From positions 1-64,000 of the forward strand of contig SBHC01000004.1 in assembly GCA_006226375.1 (NCBI GenBank): DNA of 64,000 bases, in the 5' to 3' direction. The DNA is from Deltaproteobacteria bacterium (lineage in GTDB: Bacteria > Myxococcota_C > UBA6777). How positions within the stretch are numbered: the stretch's first letter is position 1; each line of letters starts with the position of its first letter. Positions 27,001-36,170 of this stretch are shown one piece after another. The notes under the pieces are model-generated. The model saw only the letters and a list, made by a program, of their open reading frames with translations, was not told the origin of the DNA and searched no databases. A program made the translations under genes and the position numbers.

Positions 27001-29029
27001 ATGTTTCGTTGCTAATGGTGAGGATGACGTCGTTGGCTCCGTGAAACAGAGAGCGGTACTTTTCTTCGCTCTGTCGCAAGGCTATCTCGGTGTGCTTGGC
27101 TTCGGTGATATCCGTGAGGACGCTGAGGTGGTTGCTTTCGTTGATGGGGATTATGTGGTACTGGGCATGGCGAGTGGAGCCATCAGTGTGTTGAAAGCTC
27201 ACCTCTCCTTTGTCATAGCCTTTCTTCTGGTATTCTTTGTAGCCTTCTTCAACATCGTTCACACCGATCCGCTGGAGCTCCATGATGCTCATACCCATCA
27301 GGGTGTCCATAGGCAAGCCAAGCATCTCTGTTGTGGCTTGGTTCGCAAAGATGAAGTTACCTTCGTTGTTGAAGACCGTGATGGCGTTGAGACTAACCTT
27401 CGCGATGGCTTGGAGCAAGGCGTCGTTTTCCTGACGAGCCTGCTCGCTGCGGTGGATGTGGGTAACGTCCAGGTTGATCCCGATGATCCCGGTGATCTCA
27501 CCTTTTGTGTTGTAGTTCGGGCTTGCGGAGGCCATGATGTGACGAATTTCTCCAGAAGGCCAGATCAAGCGAAAATTTACATCAAACACACGGCTTGTTC
27601 CGAACAGGACAGCCTGCAGTTTTTCATTGGCTTCATCCAAGTCGTCGGGATGGACGCGCTTTGTCCAAGAGTTGACAGTGTGATCAAACTCTTCTTCCGT
27701 CATATCGTAGAGCTGGAACATGTTCTCATTCCAGTGCAACCGCTCGGTTGTTAGATCAACTCGCCATAAGCCAATCTTGGCTGTGTTGATCGAGAGGTTG
27801 AGCTGCTCCAGAGCGTCCCGAAGTTGGAGTTCCTTTCGCCGGAGCTCTGTGATGTCCAGGTCTACGCCTGTGATCATGTTGAAGTTTTGGTCTTTGTCGA
27901 AGATCGGACTTCCTGAAGCCAGGATGTGACGGATCTCTCCGTTGGGCCAGATGATGCGAAACTCAATATTGTAAACGGCCTGACCTTCCATGACCTGTGC
28001 GAGTTGTTCCAGCACGCCGTCAAGGTCATCGGGGTGAACACGTTTTCGCCAGTGAGCGAGGTCGTGGGAGAACTCTTCTCTGGGCACCTGGTACATTTCA
28101 AACAGGCGGTCGTTCCACTCCAGGTGACTCTCTTTTAAGTCCAGCCTCCAAATACCCACTTGAGCTGTATTGATAGCGAGGTTGCGCTGCTCCAATGCTT
28201 TTTGAAGCTGTTGTTCGGTGCGGCGTTGCTCTGTGATATCCTTGACGCTTCCATACAGCCGGATGGGGTTGCCTTCCTCGTCGGTCTCCAAATCTGCTTT
28301 GGCGTAGAGAGTTCGTACCTCTTGTTTGTCCCAATGAAGAATACGGTATTCGCTGTCTTCCAAGATCTGTTCGTTGATGGCTTTGTTAATTTGTGCTTCT
28401 ACGGTCTCGACGTCTTCAGGATGGAGGATCTGGTAGTTTTCTTTGGCGGTGGGTGGACCCTGGCTGGGATCTCGACCGTAGATGCGGTAAAGGCCATCGG
28501 ACCAGTGCAGCTCACCTGTACGAAGATCCCAATCCCAGCTGCCCATGGACGCGATGCGTTCGGCGTTGTTAAAGATCCGGAGTTGGGTTTGTGGGGTGGC
28601 TGTGGGGAGCGCCAGGGGCTTTAACAACAGTAGGTATTCGTTGGGGTTCTGGTGTTGCTCTCCGAACACTTCGACGTTGAGAGCAGAGCCCCGGTATTTG
28701 TAGCAAGTCCATTGTGTATGAAGCTTACCTGTTTCCTGCAATTCCTGTAGAGAGCTACGGAGGGATTCTTTGGTGATCTCTGACAGCTTGTCACAGTCGG
28801 GGAGGGAGCGGATCGGGCAGCTGAAGCATTCAACGATGCTGTTGCCAGAGCACTGCATGGTGGGGTTTCCCAACAACTCTGCAGCGGCTTTGTTGTAGGC
28901 GATTACGACCTCTCCGCGTACCAGGAGATAGGCGTCTGTGGCGTGTTGCAAAAGACCCATAGACGCGGTGTAGGTGCTTCCTTGGGAGGCGGTTGGATGG
29001 ACCGAAGAGGATTCGTTTGGCTTGTTCAT
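24044..29029 (-). CDS. Giant multi-PAS sensor histidine kinase (NarX/HisKA_3 type)
   Basis: About 1661 residues from the ATG at 29029; a TTG at 29065 is an alternative, and neither has a clear RBS. There is no signal peptide or TM, so it is cytoplasmic. Order: about nine to ten PAS domains, several with PAC motifs (GRDITE, DITEAK). The last five (about residues 650-1280) are near-copies opening with RxSEEKYRSLF and ending in GRDITERKQ. Then come a coiled coil, a GAF domain (ALYKIASVNNQ to EQTGAVWENARL), HisKA_3 with EERQRLARNLHDSVTQLLYS (phospho-acceptor His), and HATPase_c with HAQATHVTVKL and DNGVGF. It probably integrates several small-molecule or redox signals and phosphorylates the NarL-type regulator next to it. 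Confidence 0.9.
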   Translation of the reverse strand: MNKPNESSSVHPTASQGSTYTASMGLLQHATDAYLLVRGEVVIAYNKAAAELLGNPTMQCSGNSIVECFSCPIRSLPDCDKLSEITKESLRSSLQELQETGKLHTQWTCYKYRGSALNVEVFGEQHQNPNEYLLLLKPLALPTATPQTQLRIFNNAERIASMGSWDWDLRTGELHWSDGLYRIYGRDPSQGPPTAKENYQILHPEDVETVEAQINKAINEQILEDSEYRILHWDKQEVRTLYAKADLETDEEGNPIRLYGSVKDITEQRRTEQQLQKALEQRNLAINTAQVGIWRLDLKESHLEWNDRLFEMYQVPREEFSHDLAHWRKRVHPDDLDGVLEQLAQVMEGQAVYNIEFRIIWPNGEIRHILASGSPIFDKDQNFNMITGVDLDITELRRKELQLRDALEQLNLSINTAKIGLWRVDLTTERLHWNENMFQLYDMTEEEFDHTVNSWTKRVHPDDLDEANEKLQAVLFGTSRVFDVNFRLIWPSGEIRHIMASASPNYNTKGEITGIIGINLDVTHIHRSEQARQENDALLQAIAKVSLNAITVFNNEGNFIFANQATTEMLGLPMDTLMGMSIMELQRIGVNDVEEGYKEYQKKGYDKGEVSFQHTDGSTRHAQYHIIPINESNHLSVLTDITEAKHTEIALRQSEEKYRSLFHGANDVILTISNETSNILESNHAAEQLLGYTSDEMQNISGMDLLLPEHRNTLRLKWRESLEQQGSFFAETQWLKKDGSIIDVAISGSQLKLGEQHVFQLIGRDITEAKRIETAMRRSEEKYRSLFQLAHDSILVVDAETDQILETNRAVEELLGYSRDELHTLKGAQVLAPEAIESTFQQWQEQVAAGRTSFLFETLWITKDSTRIDVVVSGSQININDQDMFLLIGHNITDRKQTELALRQSEEKYRALYNNAHDAILTIKNSTSEILEGNYATEQLLGYPLEELRGTSSISLLLPEVRHTIRLEWRRQLEEEGSLSVETQWLRKDGTPVDVAVSGNQIELGGEKVFQLIARDITEHKQVVSALRQSEEKYRSLYHDAHDAILTVSNETLEVLEGNRAVVELLGYTFDELRSISALELLLPEDRYTVRLDWQEQLENEGLLSVETQWLRKDGIAVDIAMTGSRLILDGKSVFQIIGRDITERKQTETALRRSEGKYRSLFQGAHDAILTVEPSTGRILDSNRAFEQMLDYTKDELQHLTSPQLLPPDELERIVQEWQMQMDLAEGYFFLETQWMKKGGERVDVAISGSQINIDEEEIHQLIGRDISARKRIERQLRQHRDQLEDIVASRTRELDALYKIASVNNQYDETKDILQAILDQALDAMDCEAGAIHYLDRETSLFELQVHRNLPPVIVPIIETVPEDQALLLYNTEKDPQPTVLDQETIDEVSAIPLEALGISYYAGVPIRAAGRSLGSLCVLRKNPEALPFTRSELTLLTSIAEQTGAVWENARLRKRDQKAAVLEERQRLARNLHDSVTQLLYSMSLLAEAGHRTQDVGKAQHYLERLGSTARQALKEMRLLIYELRPLLLEKEGLTGALRYRLDSVESRSGVEYDLSVDEIIDLDQRVEEELYRIALETLNNMLKHAQATHVTVKLQRNNGHILLSIADNGVGFDPEEVVHGGGLGLISIQERAERIHASFTCTSSPNQGTTIEIKVPY

Positions 29030-29215
29030 ATTGGACCATTTTAGTGCTGGAAGTGTGCAGTCCAAGTCATCGAGAAACGTTTCCTATCCTTGGAAATGGT
29101 TCGTATCTCCTAAAGGCTTGTTCGTACCCCTTAAAGGATTGGCACATAAAAAACGCTCAGGTTGACGTCATCCTTTTACGAAAGTGGAAGCCCTTTGTTC
29201 CTCTTTGCCCTCGCT

Positions 29216-30328
29216 CTAGCCATAGTAGCCGGAACGTTGCTCTTTGACAAAAGAAAAGGAGAGCTGCTGGGAAGGCGTCTCTTCGTTGTCTTCGCCGAGC
29301 AAGTTGGAAACGCCCAGGCCCAAGAGTCGAATGGGCCGAGAGCCAGCTTCGGTTTTGTCGAGCAGTTGGGACGCATGAGCGATCATCAAGGAAGCCTGGG
29401 TGTAGGGTGTGCTGTGGGTCATACTGCGGGTGACATGTTGGAAGTCGGCGTACTTGACCTTGAGGGTGAGGGTCACGCCGCTGCTCTGTCCAAGGGCCAT
29501 AGCCTCTTCCAGCCGCTCGGCGAGGCGGGTCAGGATTGCGATCATTTCATCGCGATCACTGCAGTCCTGGGACAGCGTGGTTTCCTTGCTGATGGACTTC
29601 CGAATCCGGTTGGGCTGAACAGAGCGAGTATCGACCCCTCGGACAATCCGGTAGAAGTAACGTCCGGCTTTGCCAAACAAGGTGACGAGCTCTTCTTCCG
29701 ACCGCCGCCGGAGGTCTCCGCCGTTTAAGATGCCGTGCTCTTTCATCTTGCTTTCTGTGACCTTGCCCACGCCATGAAAGCGTCGAATGGGCAACTCTGT
29801 GAGGAAGGCTTCGGCTTGCGCTGGCGTCACCACTGTGAGGCCGTTGGGCTTGTTCACATCCGAAGCGACCTTGGCCAGGAACTTGTTGTACGAAACGCCA
29901 GCCGAGGCGGTCAGCTGGGTTTCACGCCAGATGGTTGCGCGGATCTCTTCGGCGATCCAGGTGGCCGAGGCGATCTGCTTTTTGTTGGAGGTTACGTCCA
30001 GATAGGCTTCATCAAGGGAGAGCGGCTCAACAAGCTCTGTGTGCTCGTAGAAGATGCCTCGGATCTGCTGGGAGACTTCGCGGTAGACGTCGAAGCGAGG
30101 TGGAACAAAGACAGCCTTGGGGCAAAGTCGGGCCGCTCGGGCTGAGGACATGGCCGAGTGGATCCCAAAGCGTCGGGCCTCATACGAGCAGGCTGCTACC
30201 ACGCCTCGGGACTCAGGCCGACCTCCTACCAGGACGGGGCGGCCACGTAGCTCGGGCTGATCCCGCTGCTCCACGGAAGCATAGAAGGCGTCCATGTCGA
30301 TGTGAATGATCTTGCGCTCTGTCATCAT
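29216..30328 (-). CDS. dinB: DNA polymerase IV (Y-family)
   Basis: 370 residues, normal for DinB. IIHIDMDAFYASVEQRD, the VVAACSYEARRFGI finger segment and SLDEAYLDV carry the catalytic Asp/Asp-Glu residues; a helix-hairpin-helix (RRFHGVGKVTESKM) and little-finger domain follow. It performs error-prone translesion synthesis. The C-terminal SFSF-type residues could be the sliding-clamp contact. I see no LexA-type operator upstream, so SOS control is not evident. Confidence 0.95.
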   Translation of the reverse strand: MMTERKIIHIDMDAFYASVEQRDQPELRGRPVLVGGRPESRGVVAACSYEARRFGIHSAMSSARAARLCPKAVFVPPRFDVYREVSQQIRGIFYEHTELVEPLSLDEAYLDVTSNKKQIASATWIAEEIRATIWRETQLTASAGVSYNKFLAKVASDVNKPNGLTVVTPAQAEAFLTELPIRRFHGVGKVTESKMKEHGILNGGDLRRRSEEELVTLFGKAGRYFYRIVRGVDTRSVQPNRIRKSISKETTLSQDCSDRDEMIAILTRLAERLEEAMALGQSSGVTLTLKVKYADFQHVTRSMTHSTPYTQASLMIAHASQLLDKTEAGSRPIRLLGLGVSNLLGEDNEETPSQQLSFSFVKEQRSGYYG

Positions 30329-30372
30329 AACAACCGAAGAGACGAGGAGAGGTTGATGATGGCGTCAATGTA

Positions 30373-31419
30373 TCACTCTTCCGTGGCGCGTGGGTAGGTC
30401 TTGGTTTCCCACGTTGCTCCGTCGCTGCTCCACTGAATCTCTCCGTATCCCACGGCAACGAACGTGTTGTTGCCAAACGCCAAGCCACGAAATTCACGCC
30501 AGGCCTGGCTTTGTGACTTCCAGGTTGTGGGGTCATTGAGCGTGGAAGCGGTCCACAGCTGTCCGGGCTGCACCACCACATACGTTCCGTTATGGAACGC
30601 AAAGCCACGGATGCTTCGGGGTTGTTCGGAGGTGTACATCAGCGACCACTGCTTGCCCTGATCCGAGTGCAACAGGCTGTAGGCTTGGCAGGTCCCTGTG
30701 CCTTGACAGGTGTTTTGGATGGCGCTGCCGAGGAACTGGTTGTTGGCGAAGCTGACGCTGGATTGGGTGACTTTTTCCAGGGTGTGAGGTGTCCATGTGG
30801 TGAGATCGTTGGACAGCGCAAGAGAGCTTCCGCTTCCGTACACCACAAAGGTGTTGTTGCCGTAAGTGATGCCTGTGATGCCTCCTTGGAAGTCGAGGCT
30901 TTTGGAGGTCCAGGTCTTACCGTCTGTGGAAGTCCAGGCCTGGCGTTCCTCCGAGACCGCGACAAACTTTCCGTTGCCGTACGCGACATCCACCATTCGA
31001 CTTTTCAGGTCTTGCTCCACAACGTTCCAGGTTTGGCCGTCGGAGGAGGTGAGCAGCAAGGAGGAGGTCCAGTTGTTGTAGGAGCCTCCAACCGCAACAA
31101 AGGTTCCATTGCCGTGGGCGATCCCACGGAGGATGTGACCGGCGAGCAGCTCTTGGCTGGCTTTGGGTGTCTCCAACGGACTGGTCAGCGGCTGCCAGGA
31201 TTTTCCGTCGGAGGAGGTCAGCAACAACGCCTGGTAGGTTCCAGGATCTGCGATGCGTTGGCCGCCTACTGCGATGAATCGATTTTGGGCAAAGGTGACA
31301 TCATAGAATTCGACATCGGAGACAGCCGTGGGGGGTTCCGAGCATCCAACAAGGGCGAACAAACTCAGCGCCAACAGGGTGATGACACCACAGCGCTTCC
31401 AAAGGTGGGAATACAACAT
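30373..31419 (-). CDS. Lipoprotein with BNR/sialidase-like beta-propeller repeats
   Basis: 348 residues. GGAGAGGAAAG precedes the ATG. The signal peptide ends in the lipobox LFALVGC. The rest is a chain of about six blades with the motif SSDGxxW (TSSDGKSWQPL, TSSDGQTWN, TSTDGKTWT, HSDQGKQW, SSDGATWE) and the spacer YGNGxFVAV. This is a beta-propeller of the BNR/Ycf48-like type, without the catalytic residues of sialidases that I can identify. Probably a surface or periplasmic binding lipoprotein of unknown function. Confidence 0.82.
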   Translation of the reverse strand: MLYSHLWKRCGVITLLALSLFALVGCSEPPTAVSDVEFYDVTFAQNRFIAVGGQRIADPGTYQALLLTSSDGKSWQPLTSPLETPKASQELLAGHILRGIAHGNGTFVAVGGSYNNWTSSLLLTSSDGQTWNVVEQDLKSRMVDVAYGNGKFVAVSEERQAWTSTDGKTWTSKSLDFQGGITGITYGNNTFVVYGSGSSLALSNDLTTWTPHTLEKVTQSSVSFANNQFLGSAIQNTCQGTGTCQAYSLLHSDQGKQWSLMYTSEQPRSIRGFAFHNGTYVVVQPGQLWTASTLNDPTTWKSQSQAWREFRGLAFGNNTFVAVGYGEIQWSSDGATWETKTYPRATEE

Positions 31420-31627
31420 ACTTTCCTCTCCTTAAACACATACCAAACAAACCTTCCAAGGGAGAGGAGCAAGACAAGAGAATTGGACTTGCCTTTCCTC
31501 CTCTCTTCCGTGAGACTCTGACATAGAGTGGTTCTCACGTTGAATCATGGACAATATGGTGATATGGGAAAGCGGTGGCAAGGCTGTCTCTTGGTTAAGG
31601 ATGGAGTGAAGACGGAGTAAGGAAACC

Positions 31628-34189
31628 ATGAGCGACGATTCCAAGAAAAACGCAGAGGAAAACCAGGTCGAACCCAAAGAGAGCGAAGAAGAGACGTCGG
31701 AGGGTGACGAAGAAAACCAAGACGACGCCGAGATCGTTGGGGTGGAGATGCCGTGGTCAGCCGAGCAAGAGGCGGAGTCCATCCCCGAAGGGTTTGAAGC
31801 CTTGGGTGGTCCTGGCTTTTTGTTGCGCACCGGTGAAAAACCCCCGTCTGTCCTGTTTGCTTTTCCCCTGCGCGAGAGCACCTTGTTTCCGGACATGACG
31901 GTGCCTGTGTTGTTGGAGCCTGAGGCTCTCAAAGAGCTGATGCTTCAGGAAGAACAACAGCGAAACTTTGTTGCTTTTTTCAGCCAGAAGAAGCCGACGG
32001 ATGTTCACGGCCCAGAAGACCTTCACGCTGTTGGAGTGACGGCTCGTGTTCTCCGAGTCACCTCCACCGCCGACGGTCTCAACGCGTTGGTGGTTCAGGT
32101 CACACACCGCTGCCGGATCGAGAGGTTTGTGTTGGCCCAGCCGCACAAGATGGTGGTCCGTGTGGAGCTTCTTCACGACGAGGTGAAGGACGAAGACAGC
32201 GTTGTGATCGAGGCGTTGACCCGGAACCTCAACCAGCTTCTTCAGGAAGTGGCGTCGCTTTCTCCCAACATCGCCGAAGAGTTTGTGTTGTTGGTGCAAC
32301 AGCTTGATAGTCCGAGTCATATCGCTGACTTCGTGGCCCTGCAGTTCCTTCAGACTATCGAGGAGCGCCAGCCGTTTTTGGAGACTCTGGATCTGCGGAA
32401 GCGTTTGGAGATGGCGCTCACTGTGTTGCTCAAAGAGAGCGAGATGCTCAAGCTGCAAAACCAGCTTCGTGAAGAGATCCACTCGCAGATGGAGCAGCGT
32501 CAGCGGGAGTTCTTGTTGCGGGAGCAGCTCCGCTTGATTCGCAAAGAATTGGGCGACGAGGTGGGCGAAAAGGAACTGGACGCAGAAAAGTACGAGAGCC
32601 GAATCAAAAAAGCCAGGATGCCAGAAGAGGCTGAGGAGCGAGCCCAAGCCGAGCTGCGACGACTGTCAGTGCTTCCGCCTGAAGCCGCCGAATACAACAT
32701 CATCCGAACGTACCTCGATTGGCTGTGTGACTTGCCCTGGTCCCGGCGCAGCGACGCCCGGATTGACTTGCGTCGAGCCAGGGCGGTTCTCAACCGTGAC
32801 CACCACGGCTTGGAGCGTGTGAAAGAGCGGATCTTGGAGTTTCTCGCCGTCCACAAGCTCAAGCCCGACCAGAAGGGCGCGATTCTGTGCTTGAGTGGAC
32901 CTCCTGGCGTGGGGAAGACATCCTTGGGCCGCTCCATTGCCGAGGCGATGGGTCGCAAGTTCTATCGTTTCTCCGTGGGCGGGATGCGCGACGAGGCGGA
33001 GATTAAGGGGCACCGACGAACGTATGTGGGGGCGATGCCTGGCAAGCTTCTCCAGGCCTTGCGACGGGTGGATACCCGCAACCCTGTGATCATGATTGAT
33101 GAAATCGACAAAATGGGCAAAGACTGGCGGGGCGATCCTGCGTCGGCCATGTTGGAGGTGTTGGATCCATCGCAGAATCAGTCGTTTCTCGACCATTACC
33201 TGGATGTTTCGTTTGATTTGTCAGAGGTGATGTTTGTGGCGACCGCCAACTACAGAGATATGATTCCCAAGCCGCTGCTCGATCGGATGGAGGTGATTGA
33301 ACTTTCAGGTTACATCCCCGAAGAGAAGGTGGAGATTGCCCGGAAGTATCTGCTACCAAGGCAGCGTGAAGCCCACGGCTTGGAGAAAAACCAGCTGCAA
33401 ATCACTCGAAAAGCTTTTCACCTTGTGGTGGATCGATACACACGAGAAGCCGGCGTACGGGAGCTAGAGCGTCAGATCGCGTCGGTGTGTCGAAAGGTGG
33501 CCACACGTGTCGCGAGCCAGTCCTCGGGCGAGGATGCCATCCGTGTTCGAGTGCAGGACACCAACGTGGAGCAGTACCTGGGAGCGCCTCGCTACCTTCG
33601 AGAAGAGAGCGTACAGAAGAAAGCTCGTCCCGGTCGGGTCCGCGGACTCGCCTGGACTCCTGTGGGTGGAGAAAGTCTGATCTTTGAGGCGACGCAATTC
33701 AAAGGAACCGGAAAGCTTGAGTTGACAGGAAAGCTGGGCGAGGTGATGACAGAGTCGTCGCGGATTGCGCTGTCGTTTCTCAAGTCGCACGCAGAGGCCT
33801 TTTCCATCGATCTGGAGCGCCTTGCCAAGTTGGATCTGCACCTTCACGCGCCCGCAGGTGCCGTTCCCAAAGACGGTCCTTCTGCAGGGGTTGCGATCAC
33901 GACGGCGTTCTTGTCGTTGCTCACCAACGAGCCGCTGCCGGTTCCTTCCGACTTTGCGATGACGGGGGAAATCACGCTGCTGGGCGACGTTTTGCCTGTC
34001 GGAGGCATCCGTGAGAAGGTGGTGGCGGCGACTTCCATTGGAATTCCTCATGTCATCTTGCCGGAAGCCAACCGCAAAGACGCCGACGAAGTTCCTGACT
34101 ACATTCGTGACAAGCTCACCTTTCACTTCGTCTCCCACTACAACGAGGTGGCAGAGTTGCTCTTCCCTCAACAATGGGATGTCTCGTAG
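31628..34189 (+). CDS. lon: ATP-dependent protease Lon
   Basis: 853 residues. An unusual acidic N-terminal extension of about 70 residues (rich in Glu/Asp) precedes the Lon N-domain (VLFAFPLRESTLFPDMTVPV). The AAA+ domain has Walker A GPPGVGKTSLGRSIAEAMGR and the RDEAEIKGHRRTYVGAMPG segment. The protease domain has PKDGPSAGVAI (Ser752) and GGIREKVVAA (Lys797), the catalytic dyad. It degrades misfolded and regulatory proteins in the cytosol. It is transcribed alone with its own promoter region. Confidence 0.95.
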   Translation: MSDDSKKNAEENQVEPKESEEETSEGDEENQDDAEIVGVEMPWSAEQEAESIPEGFEALGGPGFLLRTGEKPPSVLFAFPLRESTLFPDMTVPVLLEPEALKELMLQEEQQRNFVAFFSQKKPTDVHGPEDLHAVGVTARVLRVTSTADGLNALVVQVTHRCRIERFVLAQPHKMVVRVELLHDEVKDEDSVVIEALTRNLNQLLQEVASLSPNIAEEFVLLVQQLDSPSHIADFVALQFLQTIEERQPFLETLDLRKRLEMALTVLLKESEMLKLQNQLREEIHSQMEQRQREFLLREQLRLIRKELGDEVGEKELDAEKYESRIKKARMPEEAEERAQAELRRLSVLPPEAAEYNIIRTYLDWLCDLPWSRRSDARIDLRRARAVLNRDHHGLERVKERILEFLAVHKLKPDQKGAILCLSGPPGVGKTSLGRSIAEAMGRKFYRFSVGGMRDEAEIKGHRRTYVGAMPGKLLQALRRVDTRNPVIMIDEIDKMGKDWRGDPASAMLEVLDPSQNQSFLDHYLDVSFDLSEVMFVATANYRDMIPKPLLDRMEVIELSGYIPEEKVEIARKYLLPRQREAHGLEKNQLQITRKAFHLVVDRYTREAGVRELERQIASVCRKVATRVASQSSGEDAIRVRVQDTNVEQYLGAPRYLREESVQKKARPGRVRGLAWTPVGGESLIFEATQFKGTGKLELTGKLGEVMTESSRIALSFLKSHAEAFSIDLERLAKLDLHLHAPAGAVPKDGPSAGVAITTAFLSLLTNEPLPVPSDFAMTGEITLLGDVLPVGGIREKVVAATSIGIPHVILPEANRKDADEVPDYIRDKLTFHFVSHYNEVAELLFPQQWDVS

Positions 34190-34260
34190 AGCGTCGTCGT
34201 TGTGTGGTATCGTTGGGCTTTGCAGTGAGCTGAAACGCATATCTTGCTTGCCAAGGAGAG

Positions 34261-34923
34261 GTGATAGACGTACGAATGGATGTGATCATTCCAGCAGAAG
34301 AAACACGGGTGGACATCAAGGTCTTGAACTCTCGCTTTTATGCCTTTGTCGCGCCTGCCTTCAGTGTGGAAGAGGCGAAAGCCTTTATCATCCGAGTCAA
34401 AGGGGAGTTTCCCGACGCGAGCCATCATGTGCCGGCGTATTTGATTGGCCACGGAGCCTCGGTGACAGCTCACTGCAGCGACGATGGCGAACCCTCAGGA
34501 ACTGCGGGGCGACCTGTCTTAACCGTGTTGCAGGGGAGCGGTTTGGGCGACGTTGTGATGGTCATCGTCCGGTATTTTGGCGGCACAAAGTTGGGCACAG
34601 GTGGCCTGGTTCGTGCTTACGGCGACGCTGCCAAAGCTGTGCTGGAAGCGCTCCCCCGAGCTGCCAAGGTTCCCACACACACCGTGATGCTTGCGATTCC
34701 CTACGCCTGGTTTGAGCAAATGCGCTTGATTGTGGCCAAACACAAAGGTCACATGCTCGACGAAGACTTCGGCGCTGATGTGACGCTCACCATACAGTTT
34801 GCCGTCAAGCATTTCTCGGAGTTTGAGAAAGAACTTCAAGAGTTCTCCAACGGATCTGCAGAGGTCGAAATCCTCGAAACCAACGAGTCAACCATTCTAC
34901 CTCTCAGCGTCGAAGTGTCGTAA
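34261..34923 (+). CDS. YigZ/IMPACT family protein
   Basis: About 220 residues. The core SRFYAFVAPAFSVEEAKAFI, DDGEPSGTAGRPVL and VRYFGGTKLGTGGLVRAYGDA is diagnostic of the YigZ/IMPACT family, whose N-terminal domain resembles an EF-G/ribosomal-S5 fold and whose function is unclear. The start is uncertain: AAGGAG (34253-34258) is too close to the GTG at 34261 and too far from the ATG at 34276. It follows lon by about 70 bp. Confidence 0.9.
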   Translation: MIDVRMDVIIPAEETRVDIKVLNSRFYAFVAPAFSVEEAKAFIIRVKGEFPDASHHVPAYLIGHGASVTAHCSDDGEPSGTAGRPVLTVLQGSGLGDVVMVIVRYFGGTKLGTGGLVRAYGDAAKAVLEALPRAAKVPTHTVMLAIPYAWFEQMRLIVAKHKGHMLDEDFGADVTLTIQFAVKHFSEFEKELQEFSNGSAEVEILETNESTILPLSVEVS

Positions 34924-34952
34924 TCCCAAGACGAGGAGCGAGGGGCAGAGAA

Positions 34953-35912
34953 TCAAGTTTTCTTGGAGTTGGAGCCGTTGTTCAACGGAAAAGGCGGTAT
35001 GTTGGGGTCTGTCGACTCACAAGACTCGCTGGCGCTGGACAACTCCAGTTCATCCCAAGACGAGGAAGACTGCACTGAATCGGCATGTTCTATCGAATCT
35101 TGGCTGTCTCTCTCTTGGCGAGGAGCTGGCTTTTGGGGTGGAGGGAAGCGCTTGGGGACAGAGAGGTAAGAGACCTTGCCTCGCCTGTGGTCAAACGAAT
35201 CGTACGAGGTGACGCTCTTCAGGTTGGGAAGCTCTGGCTGCGTTCCGTTGGTGTCCCAACCTCTGATCTCTTCGAGCATTTCAGGGGTAAGAGCCGGCAA
35301 GTCTGCAGCGCTGTCCAGAGTATGATGCCTGGGTGATGAGTTCTCATCGTCAGAAGACGAGTAAGGCCGCGTACCAAACAAAGACGGCGCTTCGGCCGTG
35401 GTCCCTGGATCCTGGTAGCGAATTGCTGGCGTTTCCGTCAGGGTCGGCGCTACCTCGTGGGGCTTTCTGGATGTGGGTATGGAGCGAGCTGTCGGTATCG
35501 TTGGAACAGACACGGACGGTGAGGAGACTGGAGCCGAGGGCATCTCTTTGCTGGGTGTGGCGAACACATCGGTGAGGGTACGAGACAAGCTCTCACGCGA
35601 ACCACTCAAGGAGTCTTGTAGCTCTTCAAGCACCGCCATACTCTCTTGCCAGGTAAAGGTTTGCTCTATCTTGGTGGAGTGTGGTCTTCGATGACGCAGC
35701 ACGAGCAAACCACGGGCGGTGAGAGTCTTTAACTCAACGATGCAATCGGCGAGAGGGAGGGCAAGCAAAGACGCCAACACACTCACCGATGATGTCTCGT
35801 CCAGCCGAATCAAGAGCTGGATTTGTTCATGGGAGACGTGCGTATCCAACGACTCCAACGAGACACCCGGCGCAAAAACCGGAACCAATTGTTGTGGGGG
35901 AATGATTGTCAT
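34953..35912 (-). CDS. Low-complexity protein with winged-helix-like N-terminus
   Basis: About 319 residues from the ATG at 35912, chosen for AAGGAG 6-9 nt upstream. Residues 1-90 (LIRLDETSSVSVLASLLALP, VELKTLTARGLLVLRHRR) look like a winged-helix module similar to the one found in PATAN proteins. The remaining 220 residues are rich in Ser, Pro, Thr and Glu and appear disordered. No known function is recognised. It is convergent with the YigZ gene. Confidence 0.65.
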   Translation of the reverse strand: MTIIPPQQLVPVFAPGVSLESLDTHVSHEQIQLLIRLDETSSVSVLASLLALPLADCIVELKTLTARGLLVLRHRRPHSTKIEQTFTWQESMAVLEELQDSLSGSRESLSRTLTDVFATPSKEMPSAPVSSPSVSVPTIPTARSIPTSRKPHEVAPTLTETPAIRYQDPGTTAEAPSLFGTRPYSSSDDENSSPRHHTLDSAADLPALTPEMLEEIRGWDTNGTQPELPNLKSVTSYDSFDHRRGKVSYLSVPKRFPPPQKPAPRQERDSQDSIEHADSVQSSSSWDELELSSASESCESTDPNIPPFPLNNGSNSKKT

Positions 35913-36170
35913 GTACCCAACTCCTTGGCAAAGCTGCCAAGACAACATGCTCCTACTTTGTTCGTTTCTCTGCTCAAAAAGAATCCATTTGCAGCGCGGA
36001 TAGGACTGTATCTATTTCAGATGAGCCTTGCTTCAGTCTTACAATGATTCTTCCATCTATGTCAAGACAAGTACACTGTTTTTCCCAGTGTTTTGAAGGG
36101 GATCGGGAACTCGAATACCTTTAACAACTTTGATTCTTTTCTTCTTCCAGGAGAGAGAAAAAAGGGGGGA

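Noticed and set aside
31628-34189. Lon as the protease of the Pup-like system
   Set aside because: It is 12 kb away, transcribed alone, and Lon has no known Pup receptor; only a general protease role is supported.
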